From an uncultured Sunxiuqinia sp. (GTDB lineage Bacteria; Bacteroidota; Bacteroidia; Bacteroidales; Prolixibacteraceae), in contig NZ_CANLZV010000002.1 of assembly GCF_947495665.1 (NCBI RefSeq), positions 124,001-188,000 of the forward strand: DNA of 64,000 nucleotides, in the 5' to 3' direction. How positions within the stretch are numbered: position 1 is the first letter of the stretch; the number at the start of each line of letters is the position of its first letter. The translations under genes and the position numbers were made by a program. Under the pieces are notes generated by a model. That model saw only the letters and a program-made list of their open reading frames with translations, was not told the origin of the DNA and ran no database searches. Of this stretch, positions 7,841 through 16,732 are shown piece by piece.

Positions 7841-9328
7841 ATGAATAAATTACTCGCACTACTTCCTTTTGTTTTCTTTTGGCAGCCTGCCAGTAGTAAG
7901 AACAAACAGGAAAAGCCCAATATCATCTTCTTTTTAGTGGATGATATGGGATGGCAGGAAACTTCAGTGCCATTTTGGACTAAGAAGACCAAGCTGAATG
8001 ATCGTTATCAGACACCAAATATGGAGCGTTTGGCTAGTCAGGGAATGAAATTTACGCAAGCTTATGCCTGCCCATTGTGTTCGCCATCGCGGGTAAGCCT
8101 AATGACCGGCATGAATGCTGCCAGGCATGGTGTTACGAACTGGACCTTGCGCAAAGGAAAATCACCCGATCAACAGCATGAGATTTTTGGAGTTCCGGAT
8201 TGGAACTTAAATGGACTAAGTCCGGTTGAAGGAATCGAAAATACTTACGTTGCCAATACGCTGCCGAGCTTCTTACAGGAGGCTGGCTACCGAACCATCC
8301 ATGTTGGGAAGGCCCATTGGGGAGCGATGGATACTCCCGGCGAAGATCCTTTGAAACTAGGGTTTGATGTAAATATTGCCGGGCATGCAGCCGGTGGTCC
8401 CGGGTCTTATCATGGAGAGAAGAATTATAGTGCCGTTTGGCGCAATGGAGCTCGTATTTGGGATGTGCCGGGACTCGAAAAATACCATGGAAAGGATATT
8501 AACCTCACCGAAGCATTGACTCGTGAAGCACTGACAGAGATGGAGGGCAGTGTCGCTAAAAATGAGCCATTCTATTTATACATGTCTCACTATGCGGTGC
8601 ATGCCCCCTGGGAAAAGGACAAGCATTTTTATCAAAAGTATATCGATCAGGGACTGACCGATTTTGAGGCAACTTTAGCTTCCATGCTTGAGAGTATGGA
8701 TCAATCGCTGGGAGATATTCTGAATAAAGTGGAACAGTTGGGAATTGAAGAGAACACCATTGTTATTTTCATGTCCGACAACGGCTCGCCTTCGCAGTGT
8801 CCGCAAAACCTGCCGTTGCGAGGGCACAAAGTAAGTCCGTATGAAGGGGGAATTCGTGATCCGATGATTGTGAGATGGCCGGGAACAGTGGAGCCGGGAA
8901 GTGCGACCAATGTCCCTGTTATCATTGAGGATTTTTTCCCTTCAATTTTGGAAATGGCTGGGGTGAAAAAGTATAAACAGACTGGTGGGAAAGTGGATGG
9001 AAAAAGTTTTGTACCTCTCCTGAAACAGAAAAATGTAAATGCAACGAAGCGTGATTTTGTATGGCATTTCCCACATAATTACGATTTTGAGCCATACAGT
9101 GTTATTCGCAGGGGCGATTGGAAACTCATTTATTGGTATAAAAATGGGAAGTCTGAATTGTACAATATCCCGGACGATATTGGAGAACAGAATAATCTGG
9201 CTGAAATTAAACCACAGATAACTGCCGATTTAAAACACAGGCTCGGAAAATATCTGAGAAAGGTAAAGGCCACGGTTCCTGTTGACAAAAGAACCAATAA
9301 GCATTTTAATTATCCTGGAGAAAGCTAA
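7841..9328 (+). CDS. S1-family sulfatase, secreted
   Basis: A 495-residue sulfatase with a signal peptide and the motif C80-S-P-S-R for formylglycine formation. Metal-site motifs are VDDMGWQ at the N-terminus and MSDNGSPS in the middle, and GKAHWG is the usual substrate-site lysine and histidine region. It is transcribed 30 bp after the GH43-like gene and 18 bp before the GH29 gene, so it belongs to the same operon. It differs strongly from the sulfatase at 5080, which suggests that a different sulfate position is cleaved. Confidence 0.95.
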   Translation: MNKLLALLPFVFFWQPASSKNKQEKPNIIFFLVDDMGWQETSVPFWTKKTKLNDRYQTPNMERLASQGMKFTQAYACPLCSPSRVSLMTGMNAARHGVTNWTLRKGKSPDQQHEIFGVPDWNLNGLSPVEGIENTYVANTLPSFLQEAGYRTIHVGKAHWGAMDTPGEDPLKLGFDVNIAGHAAGGPGSYHGEKNYSAVWRNGARIWDVPGLEKYHGKDINLTEALTREALTEMEGSVAKNEPFYLYMSHYAVHAPWEKDKHFYQKYIDQGLTDFEATLASMLESMDQSLGDILNKVEQLGIEENTIVIFMSDNGSPSQCPQNLPLRGHKVSPYEGGIRDPMIVRWPGTVEPGSATNVPVIIEDFFPSILEMAGVKKYKQTGGKVDGKSFVPLLKQKNVNATKRDFVWHFPHNYDFEPYSVIRRGDWKLIYWYKNGKSELYNIPDDIGEQNNLAEIKPQITADLKHRLGKYLRKVKATVPVDKRTNKHFNYPGES

Positions 9329-9346
9329 ACAGCTAAGAAGAATGAT

Positions 9347-10957
9347 ATGAAACGAACTAAGTTGATTTTAATTTCACTATTAGTCGCTTGTTTAAGTGTT
9401 CCGTGTTTTTCGCAAGAGCAGGAGCGTTCTTGGGAAGAATTAAGGGATCAATATGAGTTTCCTAGCTGGTACACCGAAGCCCGATTTGGTATTTGGGTCC
9501 ATTGGGGGGCACAAACGGAGCCTTTGAAAGGTGGAGGCTGGTATGCCCGCCACATGTATATGCAGGATGTTGGTCGCGAACAATGGGGCGATGCCGCCTA
9601 TGAGTACCATTGCAAAACCTATGGGCATCCTTCTGAAATCGGATACAAAGATGTTCTCAACGAGTGGAAAGCCGAAAACCTGGATACTGATGCATTGGTG
9701 AAGTACTTTAAAAGTCTTGGTGCGAAGTATTTTGTAGCACTGGCGAATCATCATGACCACTTTGATAACTTCAATTCAACTTACCATCCATGGAATTCGG
9801 TTAATGTTGGTCCCAAGCGCGATATTATCAAAGAATTTGAGGTTTCCTGCAAGAAGTTTGACATTCCTTATGGTGTGAGTTCTCATGATGACCGGTTCCT
9901 TTCCTGGTGGCTCCCCGCATTTGGCGCGGATACATCAGGAGTCTATCAAGGCAAGCCCTACGATGGTAACATGACTGTTGAAGATGGAAAAGGAAAGTGG
10001 TGGGAAGGCCTGAATCCGGCTGATCTGTATGGATTGCCACCAACGCAAAGAACTCCGGAGTACCTTGAAAGTGTCAAACAAAACTGGGTGCTTCGTCACA
10101 CTGAATTGGTAACCAAATACGATGTTGACATGCTTTGGTTTGATGGTTATGGATTCCCTTACAAAGAGTATGGCAAGCAGGTTTGCCAGAACTTCTTCAA
10201 TCACAAGCTTCAGCAAAACGGAACAATTGATGCCGTTATTGCCGGAAAATTCTCGAACGAGCCTTCAACTGTTAAGGATATTGAGCGGGGAGGAGCCAGT
10301 GAGATTTTACCTTACCCCTGGCAGGGAATTACTACGCTTCGTACCTGGTTCTACAAAGAAGATGAGGGAAGAATGGAGTACAAGCAAAACGCCAGAACCA
10401 TTATTGAATTGCTAGCTGACTACATGAGTAAAAACGGCAACTTGTTGCTTAATGTCGAACTCCTGGCGGATGGAATCATCCCCGCAGAACAAAAGACAAT
10501 GCTGGATGATATCGGTAAATGGGTAAATTTAAACAGCGAAGCCATATACGCCAGTAAACCCTGGCTGATTTATGGCGATAACCTGGATTCATATCTGAAG
10601 CTTGCAGATGATGGCACCGATGAAACGGATCTAGCGGCTTTAAAAGAGCAGAAGAAAGCGGCGCATTTCAATGAAAGAACAATGGCTAGCCCAGCTTATG
10701 GACATGACGAAGTCCGATTTGTAACCAACAACAAGGCTTTGTATGTAATTGTGCTAAATCCTGCAAAGGGTGATATTGAGCTGCCATTATTAGGATTGAA
10801 CTCGGAGCAGAAGCCCGGAAAGATAATTTCGATCAAGATGATTGGAGGAAAAGATTCGATTAAATTCCGACAGGGACAAGAAAAGCTTATACTTTCAGTT
10901 CCGGGTAAACGAGCAAATAAGTATGCAGCAGTGTTTAAATTGGAAGGAGTTTTATAG
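9347..10957 (+). CDS. GH29 alpha-L-fucosidase family protein
   Basis: A secreted 536-residue protein with a signal peptide ending near SFSQ. GH29 hallmarks include the RFGIWVHWG strand, the VALANHHDHFDNFNS segment and the nucleophile region MLWFDGYG, where Asp266 is the predicted nucleophile. The family removes terminal alpha-L-fucose, and a few members act on alpha-L-galactose. The C-terminal 150 residues form the usual beta-sandwich. It ends the first operon of the locus. With a 6-deoxysugar mutarotase upstream, it supports fucose as a component of the target glycan. Confidence 0.93.
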   Translation: MKRTKLILISLLVACLSVPCFSQEQERSWEELRDQYEFPSWYTEARFGIWVHWGAQTEPLKGGGWYARHMYMQDVGREQWGDAAYEYHCKTYGHPSEIGYKDVLNEWKAENLDTDALVKYFKSLGAKYFVALANHHDHFDNFNSTYHPWNSVNVGPKRDIIKEFEVSCKKFDIPYGVSSHDDRFLSWWLPAFGADTSGVYQGKPYDGNMTVEDGKGKWWEGLNPADLYGLPPTQRTPEYLESVKQNWVLRHTELVTKYDVDMLWFDGYGFPYKEYGKQVCQNFFNHKLQQNGTIDAVIAGKFSNEPSTVKDIERGGASEILPYPWQGITTLRTWFYKEDEGRMEYKQNARTIIELLADYMSKNGNLLLNVELLADGIIPAEQKTMLDDIGKWVNLNSEAIYASKPWLIYGDNLDSYLKLADDGTDETDLAALKEQKKAAHFNERTMASPAYGHDEVRFVTNNKALYVIVLNPAKGDIELPLLGLNSEQKPGKIISIKMIGGKDSIKFRQGQEKLILSVPGKRANKYAAVFKLEGVL

Positions 10958-10973
10958 TTTAGCTGTTGATTAA

Positions 10974-11042
10974 GATAAAGACGGAGTTAGTCAATCTATT
11001 GGCTTGGATGCCCTGGGAGCAGCCATTAAACAACTTGGGTGA
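10974..11042 (+). pseudogene. Possible relic of a glycosidase gene tail
   Basis: After the GH29 stop a short open stretch encodes GVSQSIGLDALGAAIKQLG followed by a stop. It resembles the C-terminus of the GH76-like protein at 45204-46601, which ends [20 protein letters not shown]. An in-frame stop lies directly upstream, so no gene body remains. This may be the scar of a deleted (alpha/alpha)6-barrel glycosidase gene, but 19 residues are weak evidence. Confidence 0.3.
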
Positions 11043-11084
11043 TCCTGGTATCATTTCCTTGAAGAAATGAAACTTAAGCTGGCT

Positions 11085-11117
11085 GCCATCCCTGAACTTA
11101 TGCGGTTCAGGGATGGC
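11085..11117. repeat. Perfect 13-bp inverted repeat hairpin
   Basis: The arms GCCATCCCTGAAC and GTTCAGGGATGGC are perfectly complementary around a 7-nt loop. The hairpin could end transcription from the GH29 operon, but only a weak T-run (TTGGTTG) follows. It is a strong RNA structure of uncertain role. Confidence 0.6.
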
Positions 11118-11225
11118 TTGGTTGTAGCTGCTAAACGGTATTAATTTCGGCAGGATATGATTCGTAGGTGTGTGGCAGATGATTTTTAGTTATATTTAGC
11201 CATCACTTTTTTTACGGTAGTTTGG

Positions 11226-12083
11226 ATGGGAGTAATGTTTAAGCACTTCAGTTTTTTGGATAACAGGTTTACCCTTCTTGACCAAAAGTCAGATCGGTAC
11301 CTTTTGATATTAGTCTGCTTGGTTTTTAGTGTTTTGTATATCAATGTATTTGTTCCTTTTAACATTAATCGTTGGTTTTCCGATTCGGGCTTCATTCAGT
11401 TCTTACGACTTTCAAGTTATGGCTTGGTGGTGTCGCTGGTGTTGCTATTTACCCAGTTTCCATTGCGGAAATTGTTTAAAGTAAAGGCCTTTAGTATCAA
11501 AAGTTATGCGCTTTGGCTGCTGATCGAAATCTTATTGATTAGCTTGGTGTATATTTTTCTGTACGGAAATCCGGTAGGCAACTTTAGCAATGATTTTATT
11601 TTCTCTTTAAAATACACCTTGTTGGGCATTTTGCTGCCTTACTTGTTCTCACTTTTCATTATTTACTATAAGAACCAACGGGCGGAAATAAGAACACTGA
11701 AAGACCAGCTTGGCAGTCCGGTTAAAAAGGAAATGTTGGTTTTCAAGGATGAATATGATCGGATTAAGTTTTCGCTGCGGACACAAGATGTTCTTTTCCT
11801 GGAATCGACCGATAATTACATTACGGTATACTATTTGGCTGAGGAAAAAATACAACGAAAGCTGCTTCGAAATTCGCTTAAGCGGGTTGAGGAAATGCTG
11901 GCTAAAAACCGGATTGTTCGTTGCCATCGTTCGTTTATTGTGAACTGGAACCAGATTGAAATGGTGCAGCTAAACGGGAAACGATTGCAGCTTAAGCTAA
12001 GCCATTATGATAAAATTATCCCGGTTTCGGAAAAATATTCACCCCTGTTTTTAGACCTTTTATCCCAACAGGAGGTGATTTAG
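11226..12083 (+). CDS. Membrane-bound LytTR-family transcriptional regulator
   Basis: The 285-residue protein has four predicted transmembrane helices (about residues 26-46, 58-80, 94-114 and 128-150), a short coiled linker, and a C-terminal LytTR DNA-binding domain from about residue 175. LytTR features are the FLESTDNYITVYY strand and the RVEEMLAKNRIVRCHRSFIVN segment. It has no receiver domain, so it probably senses a membrane signal directly. Translation could start at 11226 or at the second ATG, 11235. Its place inside the glycan locus suggests local regulation, but its targets are unknown. Confidence 0.85.
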   Translation: MGVMFKHFSFLDNRFTLLDQKSDRYLLILVCLVFSVLYINVFVPFNINRWFSDSGFIQFLRLSSYGLVVSLVLLFTQFPLRKLFKVKAFSIKSYALWLLIEILLISLVYIFLYGNPVGNFSNDFIFSLKYTLLGILLPYLFSLFIIYYKNQRAEIRTLKDQLGSPVKKEMLVFKDEYDRIKFSLRTQDVLFLESTDNYITVYYLAEEKIQRKLLRNSLKRVEEMLAKNRIVRCHRSFIVNWNQIEMVQLNGKRLQLKLSHYDKIIPVSEKYSPLFLDLLSQQEVI

Positions 12084-12171
12084 CCCCAAATAAGGGGCTT
12101 GAACCCAAATTTTTTGATAAAAGAAAAATCCCAGTCACTTTTGTACCAGTTAATCTTTTAAATCAAATAAA

Positions 12172-12552
12172 ATGAAAAAGTTATTGGTTATTATTTTTAT
12201 GATTGGAATTATTCCTGTGTCAGGAAAAAGTCTAGGAACCGCCTCCGTTAAAGAAGTCATTGGCGAGTGGACTTTCGAGGTGCCATCAGCGCCTTATGGT
12301 TACGAAAAAGGAACCTTGGTTATTAGTGAAAAGGAAAGCGAATTGGCCGGGGAAGTTAAATTTGCTGATGGCTACAAAATTCAGCTGAAAGATTTAACTT
12401 TTACTGATGGTGTTTTTAAATGTGGCTTGTACGTCGATTATGAATATGTGAAGCTAACGGCAAAAATTAAAGACCAAAAGATGGCCGGAACAGTAAAAAC
12501 CTCCGAAGGCGACATGGAGTTGGCCGCATCCAAAGTTAAAGCGAAAGAATAA
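12172..12552 (+). CDS. Small secreted protein of unknown function
   Basis: A 126-residue protein with a clear signal peptide (about residues 1-18). The mature part is a short run of alternating beta strands rich in lysine and glutamate (GEWTFEVP, KGTLVISEKESELAGEVKF, LTAKIKDQKMAGTVKT), like small lipocalin-like or DUF-type beta proteins of Bacteroidota. It follows the LytTR gene by 88 bp and is closed by a terminator. I do not recognise a specific family. Confidence 0.7.
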   Translation: MKKLLVIIFMIGIIPVSGKSLGTASVKEVIGEWTFEVPSAPYGYEKGTLVISEKESELAGEVKFADGYKIQLKDLTFTDGVFKCGLYVDYEYVKLTAKIKDQKMAGTVKTSEGDMELAASKVKAKE

Positions 12553-12593
12553 GTCGGATTGAACGATCAACCAACTGCCCTATTTTTTATAAG

Positions 12594-12630
12594 AAATTCT
12601 TCTTAGTTACGACTGGGAAGAATTTTTTTT
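12594..12630 (+). terminator. Intrinsic terminator after the small secreted protein
   Basis: A 9-bp perfect stem (AAATTCTTC and GAAGAATTT) is followed directly by a run of eight T. It lies 42 bp after the stop codon at 12552 and separates this unit from the gene at 12814. Confidence 0.8.
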
Positions 12631-12813
12631 AGGGCCACTTCAGGGCTTGAATGCAGGCCAAAAGGATTCCCGTAAGTTGAACACTATTTCCTATTGCCAC
12701 TTTATGATTGTTTGCTGTATTCCGGAAAATTTAACGACTATGGGGGTCATTAGAAACCTGTCAGGGGGAGGAAACCGTATTAGCAACTGAACCCAAGATT
12801 AAACGATAGCACC

Positions 12814-13392
12814 ATGAACCACGAAGAATTGTATCACTTTTTCAAGCGCTTTGATGATCAGATGAAAGCCATGGAAGCGAATGGGCAGGCTTTTCATCAA
12901 AAGCTTCGGCATGATTTGTTCGACTTGGTTTTTGCGCACTGGCCGGAGCTGAAGACTTATCGTGAGGAAATGGAAAAGCCTTTGTTGGACTTGGCGACTC
13001 GCAGTGCCCATGAAGCGATGGAATGCCTGAATGTCGCTGAATATTATTGGCGTACAGGTGATCCGGTTCCTAAGGTACGTCCGGTTCCTAAGCCATTGAC
13101 AGCGCAGGATGCGGAGGATCAGGTGCAGAAGTTTATTCGCGAATATCCGGATGTTGACCCGGAGGAATGGCGCCAGGTAGTATGGGAAGATTTTGAGTGG
13201 GAAATGAAGGCCAATCATTTTGTACACCGTATTCATCATGCAATGAAACAAGCGTTGACTGATTTTTACCTGGACAACTTGTTGAGGCTGGAAGCTGGTC
13301 AACTTCTGTTGCTGGATGAATATTTATATATGATTGGAGCTCATCAGTATGCTCAAGAGGTATATGAACTGGAAGAGGCCGTGAAGAAGTAA
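12814..13392 (+). CDS. Hypothetical helical cytoplasmic protein
   Basis: A 192-residue protein without signal peptide or membrane segment, rich in charged and aromatic residues and predicted to be almost entirely helical. Phrases such as FFKRFDDQMKAMEANGQ and LDEYLYMIGAHQYAQEVYELEEA do not match a family I know. The middle contains a duplicated PKVRPVPKP stretch. It is isolated between a terminator and the oppositely oriented sensor gene. No function is proposed. Confidence 0.6.
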   Translation: MNHEELYHFFKRFDDQMKAMEANGQAFHQKLRHDLFDLVFAHWPELKTYREEMEKPLLDLATRSAHEAMECLNVAEYYWRTGDPVPKVRPVPKPLTAQDAEDQVQKFIREYPDVDPEEWRQVVWEDFEWEMKANHFVHRIHHAMKQALTDFYLDNLLRLEAGQLLLLDEYLYMIGAHQYAQEVYELEEAVKK

Positions 13393-13611
13393 GTATTTTT
13401 AAAACCCGCCAGATAAAGAAGTTGTTGGCCACTTTTCTTTAGTCGGAAGGTTGTCAGTCTGTTTGATTTCAATAGCCAATATGCCCGGCGCAAAAAATAA
13501 GGGCCTCCGTTCTTTTATGTAGTGACAACCAGGGTATGATTAACTTTTAATCGCACCATGCTGGAGTTGAAATAGCACAACGTTGGCCCGTAAAGCTTCG
13601 CCCTGCATGCT

Positions 13612-16419
13612 TCAGTCATCAAAGTCCATGATGTATTGCTTAAGACTTTGCTCTTTACTTAGGTTTAATTTCTTTTTAAGTCGATATTTTTTTAAATCGA
13701 CACTGCGAGTGGTGATTTTAAGAATAGGTGCCAGTTCTTTTGACGAAAGGTTCACTTTTAGGTATGCACAGAGTTTTAAATCCAAATCAGTAAGGTTTGG
13801 ATGTTTTATTCGCAGCTTTTTAAAAAAGTTTGTGTGGGCTTCAGAAAAGGCAGCTTCAAATACCAGCCAGTCTTTCTTTTCATCAAAGTTCACTTTAATC
13901 ATTTTGGAGAGCCGATCAATTTGGCGTCCGTCAACAAATCGGTGATTCTCACGGATGTGTTTTAACTCCCCGTTAATTTTATCAATTATCTCTTTCTTTT
14001 TGTTGTTCTGAATAAGGAGGTTGGCAAGCTTGTCTGATTTGCTGGTTACTTCCTCTTGCAACTGTTTAACTTCTTCGCCCAGCTGCTGTTGGGAGCTTAA
14101 CATGCGCAAATCGTTTAAACGTTTTCGCTCCTTTTGAAGCCTTGAGTACGCTTTTTTCTTGTGTATTTGATTGAAGGTATATCGCAATACAATGCTCAGA
14201 ATGATTATTAATACGGCGTAGGCTGCATAGGCCAGTTTCGAACGAAACGGTGGCGGCGCAATCGTAAAGGTAAGGCTGTTTATTAGAGAGCCGTCTCTTT
14301 CGCGCACCTTAAAGGTGTATGTGCCTTCGCGCAGGTTCTGAAATATGGCGTGGTTATCTTGCCGGCTTTGCCAGCTATTGTTGTAGCCTTCTAAAATGTA
14401 CTCGTACGATGACTTAAGGCCATAGCTGAAGGCGGTAAAGGTAAATTGCAGGGTATTGTATTTGTAGGGTATCGCCTCATTAGCCCTAAAAGTACCTTCT
14501 TTACCTGTGCGGTCGTTGGTGCATTGGATGCGGGTTATCAATGGGGTAACACTGTTAATTTGTGCGTTTTTAAGTTTGTTAAGTTTCGTATAAGCAATGC
14601 GGTCCGATAAACATAGCATTATTTGTCCGTTTGCAGATTGCGTGATTCTTTCATATTTAAAAATCAGGTCATCTTCAATGTTATTCAGGTTATAGGCAAG
14701 TGGTACAATTGTATCGGTTTTCAGATTGTACAGAATTAAGTGCTTGTTCTTTCTAATAAATATGTGATCATCAATAACTTCGGAAATGTAACTTGCCTTG
14801 TCAAAAGCTGAGGGACAAGGGTGAGTTGTCTCATCAGCCGCATAATAAAAAGAGGTGTCGTTTGAGGTAATTAGCACTTGACCGTTAATGTCAAACGCAC
14901 GCACCCAGGTTGTGTTGCGCATTTGCGGAAGCAAGCTTAAGTTTTTGAAGGTATATTTTCTTTTTTCATTGTCGGGCCAAATCTGAAACAGCGTATTGGC
15001 CGCTCCTGTGATAATGAGAGAGCCATCACTCAGTTCAATAGCATCCCTTGTGAGTTCATCAATATCGGTAATGGAGTAGTGTAGCTGCCATTGCTTGTTT
15101 GTTTTTTTATAAACAGCCACTCCAAAATACGATGTTTGGTAAACAATATCAGGATTAAACCGACTTTGAAGCATGGTGTATCCACCAGCTGCCTTTGATA
15201 GTTGTTTGAGTTGTGAGCCCTCAAGTAAGTAGGTACCATTGTTATGACCAACCCACAAGGTGTTGTCAATAACATCAAGGTTCCATATTTGTCCTTCTGA
15301 TCCTTTGATTAGTTCGATATCAAAAACTGATGATTGATTTTTAAGAGGCGTTATTTCATAAAGCCCAAGGTTGGTGCCTGCATAATATTTATTGTTCAGC
15401 ATCACGATATCGTAGAAAGACCCCAACTCAATGAACTGATTGTTGAAAAATAAGACTGGATTCTTCAGATCGATTAATGAAATGCCATTATTGGTGGCAA
15501 TCCACAAAAAACGATCCTGCTGTTTGTAAATGGCATGTACCCGGTTGTTTGATAAACCATTCGAGCGGTTTAATACATAGGTTATTTGACCACTTAGATC
15601 TCCAATGATTACACCTCCATTCATTGTAGCAAAGGCATAATTGTCTTTGTCTATCCTGATTACCTTATTGAGTTTATTGGTTTTAATAAAATCATTGATG
15701 GGCGTGTTAAAGGGAGTCAGCTTGTTATTGGATAAAGTAAATAAGCCGTTTTCAAGTGTTCCAATCAAAAAAGTATCTGTACTCAATTGAGAAATGTACT
15801 TTACCAAAAACTTACCTATTTCAGGCGTATCGCAAATGACACGCTCATTGCCATTGGGGGTAATGGCCATCAGCTTGCCATAACTTATTTGATAGACAAT
15901 TTTTTCACCAATAGGGTAGGTGAAGGTTGTATTACCGTGTTTAAATCGTTCAATGCCAACTAAACCATCTGAATTAACATGGTAAATTTTATCAAATGAT
16001 TGAAAAATTATCAGTTCGTTAAGCCGGAATATTTTCCAAATGTCGTTCTCAATTTTTGTTAGTGGTTGGAAGCCTTTGTGTAGATCTTTTTCTAAGAAGT
16101 ATCCCATTAGTCCATTACCACCAACATATATGGTGTCGTTGGAGCAGTATACGGCTCTCAAAATATTGGAGGTTTTATACAGGCTCCAGTTTTCTCCATC
16201 GTATCTGAGCAGACCTAGTGTATTGGCAAAATAGGTGGCTCCACTGCTTGAGCTTGAAACGTCCCAATTTTGCCTTTCACCATTGTAATCATCTTTTAAA
16301 AAACTATAAATTTCTGGTGCAAGCAAGGCTTTATTTTTGCTGCTTGTATTCGATGCAAAACTATTGATGCTTATCAGTAGTAATGCTAAAACTGGTAATA
16401 TGATCTTATGCCGCCACAT
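13612..16419 (-). CDS. Two-component-propeller/YYY sensor with LuxR-type helix-turn-helix
   Basis: The 935-residue protein has a signal peptide, then about 650 residues of propeller repeats (for example LWVGHNNGTYLL and FLWIATNNGISLI). A YYY domain follows (FSYGLKSSYEYILEGYNNSW), then one transmembrane helix near residue 740, a coiled coil, and a C-terminal LuxR-like helix-turn-helix (LSSKELAPILKITTRSVDLKK). This is the histidine-kinase-free form of Bacteroidota PUL sensors: periplasmic glycan sensing and DNA binding in one chain. It is divergent from the GH2-susC-susD unit and is the most likely activator of that unit. Confidence 0.92.
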   Translation of the reverse strand: MWRHKIILPVLALLLISINSFASNTSSKNKALLAPEIYSFLKDDYNGERQNWDVSSSSSGATYFANTLGLLRYDGENWSLYKTSNILRAVYCSNDTIYVGGNGLMGYFLEKDLHKGFQPLTKIENDIWKIFRLNELIIFQSFDKIYHVNSDGLVGIERFKHGNTTFTYPIGEKIVYQISYGKLMAITPNGNERVICDTPEIGKFLVKYISQLSTDTFLIGTLENGLFTLSNNKLTPFNTPINDFIKTNKLNKVIRIDKDNYAFATMNGGVIIGDLSGQITYVLNRSNGLSNNRVHAIYKQQDRFLWIATNNGISLIDLKNPVLFFNNQFIELGSFYDIVMLNNKYYAGTNLGLYEITPLKNQSSVFDIELIKGSEGQIWNLDVIDNTLWVGHNNGTYLLEGSQLKQLSKAAGGYTMLQSRFNPDIVYQTSYFGVAVYKKTNKQWQLHYSITDIDELTRDAIELSDGSLIITGAANTLFQIWPDNEKRKYTFKNLSLLPQMRNTTWVRAFDINGQVLITSNDTSFYYAADETTHPCPSAFDKASYISEVIDDHIFIRKNKHLILYNLKTDTIVPLAYNLNNIEDDLIFKYERITQSANGQIMLCLSDRIAYTKLNKLKNAQINSVTPLITRIQCTNDRTGKEGTFRANEAIPYKYNTLQFTFTAFSYGLKSSYEYILEGYNNSWQSRQDNHAIFQNLREGTYTFKVRERDGSLINSLTFTIAPPPFRSKLAYAAYAVLIIILSIVLRYTFNQIHKKKAYSRLQKERKRLNDLRMLSSQQQLGEEVKQLQEEVTSKSDKLANLLIQNNKKKEIIDKINGELKHIRENHRFVDGRQIDRLSKMIKVNFDEKKDWLVFEAAFSEAHTNFFKKLRIKHPNLTDLDLKLCAYLKVNLSSKELAPILKITTRSVDLKKYRLKKKLNLSKEQSLKQYIMDFDD

Positions 16420-16732
16420 TCACTGGTAATTGAAATCCTTAAATTGTAAAAGATAGAAGAGTCTGCTTGCTTGCAGTTCGTGTAATTAGGTTAGTGCGGC
16501 AATATATTTATTTTTTCTTACACCGCAAAAATGATGTATAAAGGGTGATGTAATATGTGTTATCAAAGGTGAATGGGTGGGCGTGTTTCGAGATTAATGA
16601 TGGTTGCGTAAAGTGCAGGAGATCAGGGCTGTGTGGATGTTGTTGGGCTGATGATGTGTGTTTGATGTATGGTAAAAAATAGCTCTTTGAGAGCAATTGT
16701 TCATTTTTACAGGCAAATGAATAGTTAATACA
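16420..16732. promoter_or_regulatory. Divergent control region between sensor gene and GH2-susCD operon
   Basis: This 313-bp stretch has no gene and must contain the start signals for both the sensor gene (leftward) and the GH2 gene (rightward). A small inverted repeat GCTCT-TTG-AGAGC lies at 16682-16694, about 38 bp before the GH2 start codon, and is a candidate binding site. No clear Bacteroidota -7 box was fixed. Confidence 0.45.

Noticed and set aside
12799-13302. Minus-strand open frame of 167 codons opposite the hypothetical gene at 12814
   Set aside because: Both strands are open, but the + strand has a plausible start and a balanced helical protein, while the minus product is rich in random-looking basic and aromatic residues.
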